64,000 nt of DNA from Strigamia acuminata (Eukaryota > Arthropoda > Chilopoda > Geophilomorpha > Linotaeniidae), in contig OX442319.1 in NCBI GenBank assembly GCA_949358305.1, positions 2,232,001-2,296,000 on the forward strand. The letters are read 5' to 3'. Below the pieces are notes generated by a model, which worked only from the letters and a program-made list of their open reading frames with translations, was not told the DNA's origin and did no database searches. Both the position numbers and the translations under genes were made by a program. Numbering within the stretch: the stretch's first letter is position 1; the number at the start of each line of letters is the position of its first letter. Of the stretch, positions 1 through 11,400 are shown piece by piece.

Positions 1-196
1 ATTATTTATATTATTTTATTTTTAAATTATTTTTTAAATTATTTTTACTACTGATGCTTAAAACAATCAAAATGAGTGGTTTTGACCTAGTTCAGCATGC
101 ATTTCTATGCTGTAGTAGTCTGTCTGTGTAAAGCAGCGCCACCGTGGCGAATCAGGGAACTGACGGAGTGAGACCACTATCCCTTCTTACACTATG
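1..196. mobile_element. Right part of inverted-repeat DNA transposon, copy 1
   Basis: This stretch aligns base for base with 21488-21683, the right part of the complete element at 21225-21683. It holds AT-rich core sequence followed by the full 146 bp right terminal inverted repeat (51-196), which ends in CACTATG. It is followed directly by GTACTTG (197-203), the same 5S sequence that forms the right target duplication of the complete copy. The left part lies outside the window. The 5S units after it also match those after the complete copy, so the two copies arose by segmental duplication and not by two insertions. Confidence 0.93.
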
Positions 197-242
197 GTAC
201 TTGGATGGGTGACCGCCTGGGAATCCCAGATGTCGTTCTCTT
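197..242 (+). pseudogene. 3' fragment of 5S rRNA gene split by transposon
   Basis: This is 5S positions 75-120, from GTACTTGGATGGG to the 3' end. The 5' part of the gene is displaced beyond the left edge of the window by the element at 1-196. It keeps box C but has lost box A and the intermediate element, so it should not be transcribed as 5S RNA. Confidence 0.9.
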
Positions 243-324
243 CATTTTTATTTTTTTAGTTTTTGCATTTTCAATTTTGTTTGCTGATCATTCAGTATAA
301 CTAAAATTATTAGCTTTTACTGAT

Positions 325-444
325 GTGAACGACCATACCATGCTGAAAACACCGGTTCTCGTCCGATCCCCGAAGTTAAGCAGCATCGGGTCTGGTTAGT
401 ACTTGGATGGGTGACCGCCTGGGAATCCCAGATGTCGTTCTCTT
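325..444 (+). rRNA. 5S ribosomal RNA (first complete gene, reference unit)
   Basis: 5S rRNA is the small RNA of the large ribosomal subunit, made by RNA polymerase III. The gene carries universally conserved 5S stretches, including CGAAGTTAAGCAGCATCGGG and TTAGTACTTGGATGGGTGAC. The 5' end (GTGAACGAC) pairs with the 3' end (GTCGTTCTC) to form helix I, with one U·U mismatch at position 2. Ends were set by this pairing and by analogy with animal 5S; the 3' end is uncertain by one or two bases. A T-run follows at 447. This copy has ATGCTG where most others have ACGCTG near position 20. Confidence 0.96.
373..422 (+). promoter_or_regulatory. 5S internal control region (box A, IE, box C)
   Basis: This is the intragenic Pol III type 1 promoter of the reference gene. 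Box A is near 373-388 (AGTTAAGCAGCATCGG), the intermediate element near 391-397, and box C near 405-422 (GGATGGGTGACCGCCTGG). It is placed by position and sequence similarity to the known TFIIIA-bound region of animal 5S genes. The same region recurs in every unit. Both transposon types in this window insert between the intermediate element and box C. Confidence 0.85.
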
Positions 445-446
445 CG

Positions 447-459
447 TTTTTATTTTTTT
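447..459 (+). terminator. Pol III T-run terminator
   Basis: Five Ts (447-451), one A, then seven Ts (453-459) begin five bases after the end of helix I. Pol III stops at runs of four or more Ts. Every unit has this double T-run. The second run varies in length (seven or eight Ts, longer in a few units) and in interruptions. Confidence 0.85.
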
Positions 460-501
460 CCTTTTTGCATTTTCAATTTTGTTTGCTGAGTGTGCATTAT
501 T

Positions 502-510
502 ACTAAAATT
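502..510 (+). promoter_or_regulatory. Conserved upstream ACTAAAATT, near -25 of each 5S gene
   Basis: ACTAAAATT occupies -25 to -17 relative to the gene starting at 527. The same word at the same distance is present in both spacer classes, whose neighbouring sequences differ. It is therefore the best candidate for an upstream TATA-like element; some animal 5S genes have one near -30. The function is inferred from position and conservation only. Confidence 0.5.
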
Positions 511-1536
511 CACAGCTTGTACTGATGTGAACGACCATACCACGCTGAAAACACCGGTTCTCGTCCGATCCCCGAAGTTAAGCAGCATCGGGTCTGGTTA
601 GTACTTGGATGGGTGACCGCCTGGGAATCCCAAATGTCGTTCTCTTCGTTTTTATTTTTTTACTTTTTGCATTTTCAATTTTGTTTGCTGAGTGTGCATT
701 ATTACTAAAATTCACAGCTTGTACTGATGTGAACGACCATACCACGCTGAAAACACCGGTTCTCGTCCGATCCCCGAAGTTAAGCAGCATCGGGTCTGGA
801 TAGTACTTGGATGGGTGACCGCCTGGGAATCCCAGATGTCGTTCTCTTCATTTTTATTTTTTTAGTTTTTGCATTTTTAATTTTGTATGCTGATCATTCA
901 GTATAACTAAAATTATTAGCTTTTACTGATGTGAACGACCATACCATGCTGAAAACACCGGTTCTTGTCCGATCCCTGAAGTTAAGCAGCATCGGGTCTG
1001 GTTAGTACTTGGATGGGTGACCGCCTGGGAATCCCAGATGTCGTTCTCTTCGTTTTTATTTTTTTACTTTTTGCATTTTCAATTTTGTTTGCTGAGTGTG
1101 CATTATTACTAAAATTCACAGCTTGTACTGATGTGAACGACCATACCACGCTGAAAACACCGGTTCTCGTCCGATCCCCGAAGTTAAGCAGCATCGGGTC
1201 TGGTTAGTACTAGGATGGGTGACCGCCTGGGAATCCCAGATGTCGTTCTCTTCGTTTTTATTTTTTTACTTTTTGCATTTTCAATTTTGTTTGCTGAGTG
1301 TGCATTATTACTAAAATTCACAGCTTGTACTGATGTGAACGACCATACCACGCTAAAAACACCGGTTCTCGTCCGATCCCCGAAGTTAAGCAGCATCGGG
1401 TCTGGATAGTACTTGGATGGGTGACCGCCTGGGAATCCCAGATGTCGTTCTCTTCATTTTTATTTTTTTAGTTTTTGCATTTTCAATTTTGTTTGCTGAT
1501 CATTCAGTATAACTAAAATTATTAGCTCTTACAGAT

Positions 1537-1656
1537 GTGAACAACCATACCACGCTGAAAACACCGGTTCTCGTCTGATCCCCGAAGTTAAGCAGCATCG
1601 GGTCTGGTTAGTACTTGGATGGGTGACCGCCTGGGAATCCCAGATGTTGTTCTCTT
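1537..1656 (+). rRNA. 5S rRNA, variant with compensatory helix I change
   Basis: Relative to the reference gene, position 7 is A instead of G (GAACAAC) and position 112 is T instead of C (GTTGTTC). These bases pair in helix I, so a G-C pair has become A-U. The same gene has T instead of C at position 40 (CGTCTGATCC). The haplotype recurs many times, for example in genes starting at 2143, 3355 and 4567 and throughout block 2. Pairing is kept, so a working RNA is plausible. Confidence 0.9.
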
Positions 1657-4600
1657 CATTTTTATTTTTTTACTTTTTGCATTTTCAATTTTGTTTGCTG
1701 ATCATTCAGTATAACTAAAATTATTAGCTCTTACTGATGTGAACGACCATACCACGCTGAAAACACCGGTTCTCGTCCGATCCCCGAAGTTAAGCAGCAT
1801 CGGGTCTGGTTAGTACTTGGATGGGTGACCGCCTGGGAATCCCAGATGTCGTTCTCTTCGTTTTTATTTTTTTACTTTTTGCATTTTCAATTTTGTTTGC
1901 TGAGTGTGCATTATTACTAAAATTCACAGCTTGTACTGATGTGAACGACCATACCACGCTAAAAACACCGGTTCTCGTCCGATCCCCGAAGTTAAGCAGC
2001 ATCGGGTCTGGATAGTACTTGGATGGGTGACCGCCTGGGAATCCCAGATGTCGTACTCTTCATTTTTATTTTTTTAGTTTTTGCATTTTCAATTTTGTTT
2101 GCTGATCATTCAGTATAACTAAAATTATTAGCTCTTACAGATGTGAACAACCATACCACGCTGAAAACACCGGTTCTCGTCTGATCCCCGAAGTTAAGCA
2201 GCATCGGGTCTGGTTAGTACTTGGATGGGTGACCGCCTGGGAATCCCAGATGTTGTTCTCTTCATTTTTATTTTTTTACTTTTTGCATTTTCAATTTTGT
2301 TTGCTGAGTGTGCATTATTACTAAAATTCACAGCTTGTACTGATGTGAACGACCATACCACGCTGAAAACACCGGTTCTCGTCCGATCCCCGAAGTTAAG
2401 CAGCATCGGGTCTGGTTAGTACTTGGATGGGTGACCGCCTGGGAATCCCAAATGTCGTTCTCTTCGTTTTTATTTTTTTACTTTTTGCATTTTCAATTTT
2501 GTTTGCTGAGTGTGCATTATTACTAAAATTCACAGCTTGTACTGATGTGAACGACCATACCACGCTGAAAACACCGGTTCTCGTCCGATCCCCGAAGTTA
2601 AGCAGCATCGGGTCTGGATAGTACTTGGATGGGTGACCGCCTGGGAATCCCAGATGTCGTTCTCTTCATTTTTATTTTTTTAGTTTTTGCATTTTTAATT
2701 TTGTATGCTGATCATTCAGTATAACTAAAATTATTAGCTTTTACTGATGTGAACGACCATACCATGCTGAAAACACCGGTTCTCGTCCGATCCCCGAAGT
2801 TAAGCAGCATCGGGTCTGGTTAGTACTTGGATGGGTGACCGCCTGGGAATCCCAGATGTCGTTCTCTTCGTTTTTATTTTTTTACTTTTTGCATTTTCAA
2901 TTTTGTTTGCTGAGTGTGCATTATTACTAAAATTCACAGCTTGTACTGATGTGAACGACCATACCACGCTGAAAACACCGGTTCTCGTCCGATCCCCGAA
3001 GTTAAGCAGCATCGGGTCTGGTTAGTACTTGGATGGGTGACCGCCTGGGAATCCCAGATGTCGTTCTCTTCGTTTTTATTTTTTTACTTTTTGCATTTTC
3101 AATTTTGTTTGCTGAGTGTGCATTATTACTAAAATTCACAGCTTGTACTGATGTGAACGACCATACCACGCTAAAAACACCGGTTCTCGTCCGATCCCCG
3201 AAGTTAAGCAGCATCGGGTCTGGATAGTACTTGGATGGGTGACCGCCTGGGAATCCCAGATGTCGTTCTCTTCATTTTTATTTTTTTAGTTTTTGCATTT
3301 TCAATTTTGTTTGCTGATCATTCAGTATAACTAAAATTATTAGCTCTTACAGATGTGAACAACCATACCACGCTGAAAACACCGGTTCTCGTCTGATCCC
3401 CGAAGTTAAGCAGCATCGGGTCTGGTTAGTACTTGGATGGGTGACCGCCTGGGAATCCCAGATGTTGTTCTCTTCATTTTTATTTTTTTACTTTTTGCAT
3501 TTTCAATTTTGTTTGCTGAGTGTGCATTATTACTAAAATTCACAGCTTGTACTGATGTGAACGACCATACCACGCTGAAAACACCGGTTCTCGTCCGATC
3601 CCCGAAGTTAAGCAGCATCGGGTCTGGTTAGTACTTGGATGGGTGACCGCCTGGGAATCCCAGATGTCGTTCTCTTCGTTTTTATTTTTTTCCTTTTTGC
3701 ATTTTCAATTTTGTTTGCTGAGTGTGCATTATTACTAAAATTCACAGCTTGTACTGATGTGAACGACCATACCACGCTGAAAACACCGGTTCTCGTCCGA
3801 TCCCCGAAGTTAAGCAGCATCGGGTCTGGTTAGTACTTGGATGGGTGACCGCCTGGGAATCCCAGATGTCGTTCTCTTCGTTTTTATTTTTTTACTTTTT
3901 GCATTTTCAATTTTGTTTGCTGAGTGTGCATTATTACTAAAATTCACAGCTTGTACTGATGTGAACGACCATACCACGCTGAAAACACCGGTTCTCGTCC
4001 GATCCCCGAAGTTAAGCAGCATCGGGTCTGGATAGTACTTGGATGGGTGACCGCCTGGGAATCCCAGATGTCGTTCTCTTCATTTTTATTTTTTTAGTTT
4101 TTGCATTTTTAATTTTGTATGCTGATCATTCAGTATAACTAAAATTATTAGCTTTTACTGATGTGAACGACCATACCATGCTGAAAACACCGGTTCTCGT
4201 CCGATCCCCGAAGTTAAGCAGCATCGGGTCTGGTTAGTACTTGGATGGGTGACCGCCTGGGAATCCCAGATGTCGTTCTCTTCGTTTTTATTTTTTTACT
4301 TTTTGCATTTTCAATTTTGTTTGCTGAGTGTGCATTATTACTAAAATTCACAGCTTGTACTGATGTGAACGACCATACCACGCTAAAAACACCGGTTCTC
4401 GTCCGATCCCTGAAGTTAAGCAGCATCGGGTCTGGATAGTACTTGGATGGGTGACCGCCTGGGAATCCCAGATGTCGTTCTCTTCATTTTTATTTTTTTA
4501 GTTTTTGCATTTTCAATTTTGTTTGCTGATCATTCAGTATAACTAAAATTATTAGCTCTTACAGATGTGAACAACCATACCACGCTGAAAACACCGGTTC

Positions 4601-6587
4601 TCGTCTGATCCCCGAAGTTAAGCAGCATCGGGTCTGGTTAGTACTTGGATGGGTGACCGCCTGGGAATCCCAGATGTTGTTCTCTTCATTTTTATTTTTT
4701 TACTTTTTGCATTTTCAATTTTGTTTGCTGATCATTCAGTATAACTAAAATTATTAGCACTTACTGATGTGAACGACCATACCATGCTGAAAACACCGGT
4801 TCTCGTCCGATCCCCTAAGTTAAGCAGCATCGGGTCTGGTTAGTACTTGGATGGGTGACCGCCTGGGAATCCCAGATGTCGTTCTCTTCGATTTTCTTTT
4901 TTTTCTTTTTGCATTTTCAATTTTGTTTGCTGAGTGTGCATTATTACTAAAATTCACAGCTTGTACTGATGTGAACGACCATACCACGCTGAAAACACCG
5001 GTTCTTGTCCGATCCCCGAAGTTAAGCAGCATCGGGTCTGGTTAGTACTTGGATGGGTGACCGCCTGGGAATCCCAGATGTCGTTCTCTTCGTTTTTATT
5101 TTTTTTACTTTTTGCATTTTCAATTTTGTTTGCTGAGTGTGCATTATTACTAAAATTCACAGCTTGTACTGATGTGAACGACCATACCACGCTGAAAAAA
5201 CCGGTTCTCGTCCGATCCCCGAAGTTAAGCAGCATCGGGTCTGGTTAGTACTTGGATGGGTGAACGCCTGGGAATCCCAGATGTCGTTCTCTTCGTTTTT
5301 ATTTTTTTCTTTTTTGCATTTTCAATTTTGTTTGCTGAGTGTGCATTATTACTAAAATTCACAGCTTGTACTGATGTGAACGACCATACCACGCTGAAAA
5401 CACCGGTTCTCGTCCGATCCCCGAAGTTAAGCAGCATCGGGTCTGGTTAGTACTTGGATGGGTGACCGCCTGGGAATCCCAGATGTCGTTCTCTTCGTTT
5501 TTATTTTTTTACTTTTTGCATTTTCAATTTTGTTTGCTGAGTGTGCATTATTACTAAAATTCACAGCTTGTACTGATGTGAACGACCATACCACGCTAAA
5601 AACACCGGTTCTCGTCCGATCCCTGAAGTTAAGCAGCATCGGGTCTGGATAGTACTTGGATGGGTGACCGCCTGGGAATCCCAGATGTCGTTCTCTTCAT
5701 TTTTATTTTTTTAGTTTTTGCATTTTCAATTTTGTTTGCTGATCATTCAGTATAACTAAAATTATTAGCTCTTACAGATGTGAACAACCATACCACGCTG
5801 AAAACACCGGTTCTCGTCTGATCCCCGAAGTTAAGCAGCATCGGGTCTGGTTAGTACTTGGATGGGTGACCGCCTGGGAATCCCAGATGTTGTTCTCTTC
5901 ATTTTTATTTTTTTACTTTTTGCATTTTCAATTTTGTTTGCTGATCATTCAGTATAACTAAAATTATTAGCACTTACTGATGTGAACGACCATACCATGC
6001 TGAAAACACCGGTTCTCGTCCGATCCCTGAAGTTAAGCAGCATCGGGTCTGGATAGTACTTGGATGGGTGAACGCCTGGGAATCCCAGATGTCGTTCTCT
6101 TCGTTTTTATTTTTTTCTTTTTTGCATTTTCAATTTTGTTTGCTGAGTGTGCATTATTACTAAAATTCACAGCTTGTACTGATGTGAACGACCATACCAC
6201 GCTGAAAACACCGGTTCTCGTCCGATCCCCGAAGTTAAGCAGCATCGGGTCTGGTTAGTACTTGGACGGGTGACCGCGTGGGAATCCCAGATGTCGTTCT
6301 CTTCGTTTTTATTTTTTTCCTTTTTGCATTTTCAATTTTGTTTGCTGAGTGTGCATTATTACTAAAATTCACAGCTTGTACTGATGTGAACGACCATACC
6401 ACGCTGAAAACACCGGTTCTCGTCCGATCCCCGAAGTTAAGCAGCATCGGGTCTGGTTAGTACTTGGATGGGTGACCGCCTGGGAATCCCAGATGTCGTT
6501 CTCTTCATTTTTATTTTTTTATTTTTTGCATTTTCAATTTTGTTTGCTGATCATTCAGTATAACTAAAATTATTAGCTCTTACTGAT

Positions 6588-6707
6588 GTGAACAACCATA
6601 CCACGCTGAAAACACCGGTTCTCGTCCGATCCCCGAAGTTAAGCAGCATCGGGTCTGGTTAGTACTTGGATGGGTGACCGCCTGGGAATCCCAGATGTCG
6701 TTCTCTT
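6588..6707 (+). rRNA. 5S rRNA, helix I A·C mismatch variant
   Basis: This gene has the A at position 7 (GAACAACC) of the covariant haplotype but the common C at position 112 (GTCGTTC), leaving an A·C mismatch in helix I. The rest of the gene and the T-run are intact. It looks like a recombinant between the common and covariant haplotypes. The class is common in the type II parts of the array (about 5-21 kb and 46-63 kb). Confidence 0.85.
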
Positions 6708-7395
6708 CGTTTTTATTTTTTTCCTTTTTGCATTTTCAATTTTGTTTGCTGAGTGTGCATTATTACTAAAATTCACAGCTTGTACTGATGTGAACGACCA
6801 TACCACGCTGAAAACACCGGTTCTCGTCCGATCCCCGAAGTTAAGCAGCATCAGGTCTGGTTAGTACTTGGATGGGTGACCGCCTGGGAATCCCAGATGT
6901 CGTTCTCTTCATTTTTATTTTTTTATTTTTTGCATTTTTAATTTTGTTTGCTGATCATTCAGTATAACTAAAATTATTAGCTCTTACTGATGTGAACAAC
7001 CATACCACGCTGAAAACACCGGTTCTCGTCCGATCCCTGAAGTTAAGCAGCATCGGGTCTGGTTAGTACTTGGATGGGTGACCGCCTGGGAATCCCAGAT
7101 GTCGTTCTCTTCATTTTTATTTTTTTACTTTTTGCATTTTCAATTTTGTTTGCTGATCATTCAGTATAACTAAAATTATTAGCTCTTACTGATGTGAACG
7201 ACCATACCATGCTGAAAACACCGGTTCTCGTCCGATCCCCGAAGTTAAGCAGCATCGGGTCTGGTTAGTACTTGGATGGGTGACCGCCTGGGAATCCCAG
7301 ATGTCGTTCTCTTCGTTTTTATTTTTTTACTTTTTGCATTTTCAATTTTGTTTGCTGAGTGTGCATTATTACTAAAATTCACAGCTTGTACTGAT

Positions 7396-7515
7396 GTGAA
7401 CGACCATACCACGCTGAAAACACCGGTTCTCGTCCGATCCCCGAAGTTAAGCAGCATCGGGTCTGGTTAGTACTTAGATGGGTGACCGCCTGGGAATCCC
7501 AGATGTTGTTCTCTT
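7396..7515 (+). rRNA. 5S rRNA, helix I G·U and box C variant
   Basis: This gene has G at position 7 but T at position 112 (GATGTTGTTC), giving a G·U wobble in helix I. It also has ACTTAGATGGG in place of ACTTGGATGGG at the start of box C. Further copies lie near 13862, 16085, 47743, 49765, 51787, 58053 and 62498, so the variant has spread by array amplification. Confidence 0.85.
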
Positions 7516-8499
7516 CATTTTTATTTTTTTACTTTTTGCATTTTCAATTTTGTTTGCTAATCATTCAGTATAACTAAAATTATTAGCTCTTACTGATGTG
7601 AACGACCATACCATGCTGAAAACACCGGTTCTCGTCCGATCCCCGAAGTTAAGCAGCATCGGGTCTGGTTAGTACTTGGATGGGTGACCGCCTGGGAATC
7701 CCAGATGTCGTTCTCTTCGTTTTTATTTTTTTTACTTTTTGCATTTTCAATTTTGTTTGCTGAGTGTGCATTATTACTAAAATTCACAGCTTGTACTGAT
7801 GTGAACGACCATACCACGCTGAAAAAACCGGTTCTCGTCCGATCCCCGAAGTTAAGCAGCATCGGGTCTGGTTAGTACTTGGATGGGTGACCGCCTGGGA
7901 ATCCCAGATGTCGTTCTCTTCGTTTTTCTTTTTTTACTTTTTGCATTTTCAATTTTGTTTGCTGAGTGTGCATTATTACTAAAATTCACAGCTTGTACTG
8001 ATGTGAACGACCATACCACGCTGAAAACACCGGTTCTCGTCCGATCCCCGAAGTTAAGCAGCATCGGGTCTGGTTAGTACTTGGATGGGTGACCGCCTGG
8101 GAATCCCAGATGTCGTTCTCTTCGTTTTTATTTTTTTCCTTTTTGCATTTTCAATTTTGTTTGCTGAGTGTGCATTATTACTAAAATTCACAGCTTGTAC
8201 TGATGTGAACGACCATACCACGCTGAAAACACCGGTTCTCGTCCGATCCCCGAAGTTAAGGAGCATCGGGTCTGGTTAGTACTTGGATGGGTGACCGCCT
8301 GGGAATCCCAGATGTCGTTCTCTTCATTTTTATTTTTTTATTTTTTGCATTTTCAATTTTGTTTGCTGATCATTCAGTATAACTAAAATTATTAGCTCTT
8401 ACTGATGTGAACAACCATACCACGCTGAAAACACCGGTTCTCGTCCGATCCCCGAAGTTAAGCAGCATCAGGTCTGGTTAGTACTTGGATGGGTGACCG

Positions 8500-11400
8500 C
8501 CTGGGAATCCCAGATGTCGTTCTCTTCATTTTTATTTTTTTATTTTTTGCATTTTTAATTTTGTTTGCTGATCATTCAGTATAACTAAAATTATTAGCTC
8601 TTACTGATGTGAACAACCATACCACGCTGAAAACACCGGTTCTCGTCCGATCCCTGAAGTTAAGCAGCATCGGGTCTGGTTAGTACTTGGATGGGTGACC
8701 GCCTGGGAATCCCAGATGTCGTTCTCTTCGTTTTTATTTTTTTCCTTTTTGCATTTTCAATTTTGTTTGCTGAGTGTGCATTATTACTAAAATTCACAGC
8801 TTGTACTGATGTGAACGACCATACCACGCTGAAAACACCGGTTCTCGTCCGATCCCCGAAGTTAAGCAGCATCAGGTCTGGTTAGTACTTGGATGGGTGA
8901 CCGCCTGGGAATCCCAGATGTCGTTCTCTTCATTTTTATTTTTTTATTTTTTGCATTTTTAATTTTGTTTGCTGATCATTCAGTATAACTAAAATTATTA
9001 GCTCTTACTGATGTGAACAACCATACCACGCTGAAAACACCGGTTCTCGTCCGATCCCTGAAGTTAAGCAGCATCGGGTCTGGTTAGTACTTGGATGGGT
9101 GACCGCCTGGGAATCCCAGATGTCGTTCTCTTCATTTTTATTTTTTTACTTTTTGCATTTTCAATTTTGTTTGCTGATCATTCAGTATAACTAAAATTAT
9201 TAGCTCTTACTGATGTGAACGACCATACCATGCTGAAAACACCGGTTCTCGTCCGATCCCCGCAGTTAAGCAGCATCGGGTCTGGTTAGTACTTGGATGG
9301 GTGACCGCCTGGGAATCCCAGATGTCGTTCTCTTCGTTTTTATTTTTTTACTTTTTGCATTTTCAATTTTGTTTGCTGAGTGTGCATTATTACTAAAATT
9401 CACAGCTTGTACTGATGTGAACGACCATACCACGCTAAAAACACCGGTTCTCGTCCGATCCCTGAAGTTAAGCAGCATCGGGTCTGGATAGTACTTGGAT
9501 GGGTGACCGCCTGGGAATCCCAGATGTCGTTCTCTTCATTTTTATTTTTTTAGTTTTTGCATTTTCAATTTTGTTTGCTGATCATTCAGTATAACTAAAA
9601 TTATTAGCTCTTACAGATGTGAACAACCATACCACGCTGAAAACACCGGTTCTCGTCTGATCCCCGAAGTTAAGCAGCATCGGGTCTGGTTAGTACTTGG
9701 ATGGGTGACCGCCTGGGAATCCCAGATGTTGTTCTCTTCATTTTTATTTTTTTACTTTTTGCATTTTCAATTTTGTTTGCTGATCATTCAGTATAACTAA
9801 AATTATTAGCACTTACTGATGTGAACGACCATACCATGCTGAAAACACCGGTTCTCGTCCGATCCCCGAAGTTAAGCAGCATCGGGTCTGGTTAGTACTT
9901 GGATGGGTGACCGCCTGGGAATCCCAGATGTCGTTCTCTTCGATTTTCTTTTTTTTCTTTTTGCATTTTCAATTTTGTTTGCTGAGTGTGCATTATTACT
10001 AAAATTCACAGCTTGTACTGATGTGAACGACCATACCACGCTGAAAACACCGGTTCTTGTCCGATCCCCGAAGTTAAGCAGCATCGGGTCTGGTTAGTAC
10101 TTGGATGGGTGACCGCCTGGGAATCCCAGATGTCGTTCTCTTCGTTTTTATTTTTTTTACTTTTTGCATTTTCAATTTTGTTTGCTGAGTGTGCATTATT
10201 ACTAAAATTCACAGCTTGTACTGATGTGAACGACCATACCACGCTGAAAAAACCGGTTCTCGTCCGATCCCCGAAGTTAAGCAGCATCGGGTCTGGTTAG
10301 TACTTGGATGGGTGACCGCCTGGGAATCCCAGATGTCGTTCTCTTCGTTTTTATTTTTTTCTTTTTTGCATTTTCAATTTTGTTTGCTGAGTGTGCATTA
10401 TTACTAAAATTCACAGCTTGTACTGATGTGAACGACCATACCACGCTGAAAACACCGGTTCTCGTCCGATCCCCGAAGTTAAGCAGCATCGGGTCTGGTT
10501 AGTACTTGGATGGGTGACCGCCTGGGAATCCCAGATGTCGTTCTCTTCGTTTTTATTTTTTTCCTTTTTGCATTTTCAATTTTGTTTGCTGAGTGTGCAT
10601 TATTACTAAAATTCACAGCTTGTACTGATGTGAACGACCATACCACGCTGAAAACACCAGTTCTCGTCCGATCCCCGAAGTTAAGCAGCATCGGGTCTGG
10701 TTAGTACTTGGATGGGTGATCGCCTGGGAATCCCAGATGTCGTTCTCTTCATTTTTATTTTTTTATTTTTTGCATTTTCAATTTTGTTTGCTGATCATTC
10801 AGTATAACTAAAATTATTAGCTCTTACTGATGTGAACAACCATACCACGCTGAAAACACCGGTTCTCGTCCGATCCCTGAAGTTAAGCAGCATCGGGTCT
10901 GGTTAGTACTTGGATGGGTGACCGCCTGGGAATCCCAGATGTCGTTCTCTTCGTTTTTATTTTTTTCCTTTTTGCATTTTCAATTTTGTTTGCTGAGTGT
11001 GCATTATTACTAAAATTCACAGCTTGTACTGATGTGAACGACCATACCACGCTGAAAACACCGGTTCTCGTCCGATCCCCGAAGTTAAGCAGCATCAGGT
11101 CTGGTTAGTACTTGGATGGGTGACCGCCTGGGAATCCCAGATGTCGTTCTCTTCATTTTTATTTTTTTATTTTTTGCATTTTTAATTTTGTTTGCTGATC
11201 ATTCAGTATAACTAAAATTATTAGCTCTTACTGATGTGAACAACCATACCACGCTGAAAACACCGGTTCTCGTCCGATCCCTGAAGTTAAGCAGCATCGG
11301 GTCTGGTTAGTACTTGGATGGGTGACCGCCTGGGAATCCCAGATGTCGTTCTCTTCATTTTTATTTTTTTACTTTTTGCATTTTCAATTTTGTTTGCTGA

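Larger units (their letters stand above)
1..2640. repeat. Segmental duplicate of 21488-24127
   Basis: Transposon copy 1 and the following dozen 5S units match 21488-24127 in the same order, with only a few substitutions. Examples are CGTACTC at 2052 against CGTTCTC, and CTGGGAATC at 1426 against CTGGAAATC at 22916. Past this point the match continues to about 4060, but the second copy has an extra 606 bp (three units). The transposon was therefore copied as part of a larger array segment. Confidence 0.88.

Noticed and set aside
1-196. Second independent insertion of the DNA transposon into 5S
   Set aside because: The following 5S units match those after the complete copy almost base for base, so this copy came by segmental duplication.
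445-526. Spliced-leader RNA or another small RNA gene in the 5S spacer, as in some nematodes
   Set aside because: The spacer is only about 82 bp, mostly T-runs and AT-rich sequence, with no donor site or Sm site in an SL-like context.
376-601. Opposed 64- and 70-codon open frames in nearly every 5S unit, and longer joined ones of 90-104 codons
   Set aside because: They run through the 5S gene on both strands, repeat at 202 bp because the array does, and break with single spacer changes. No signal beyond the RNA gene supports translation.
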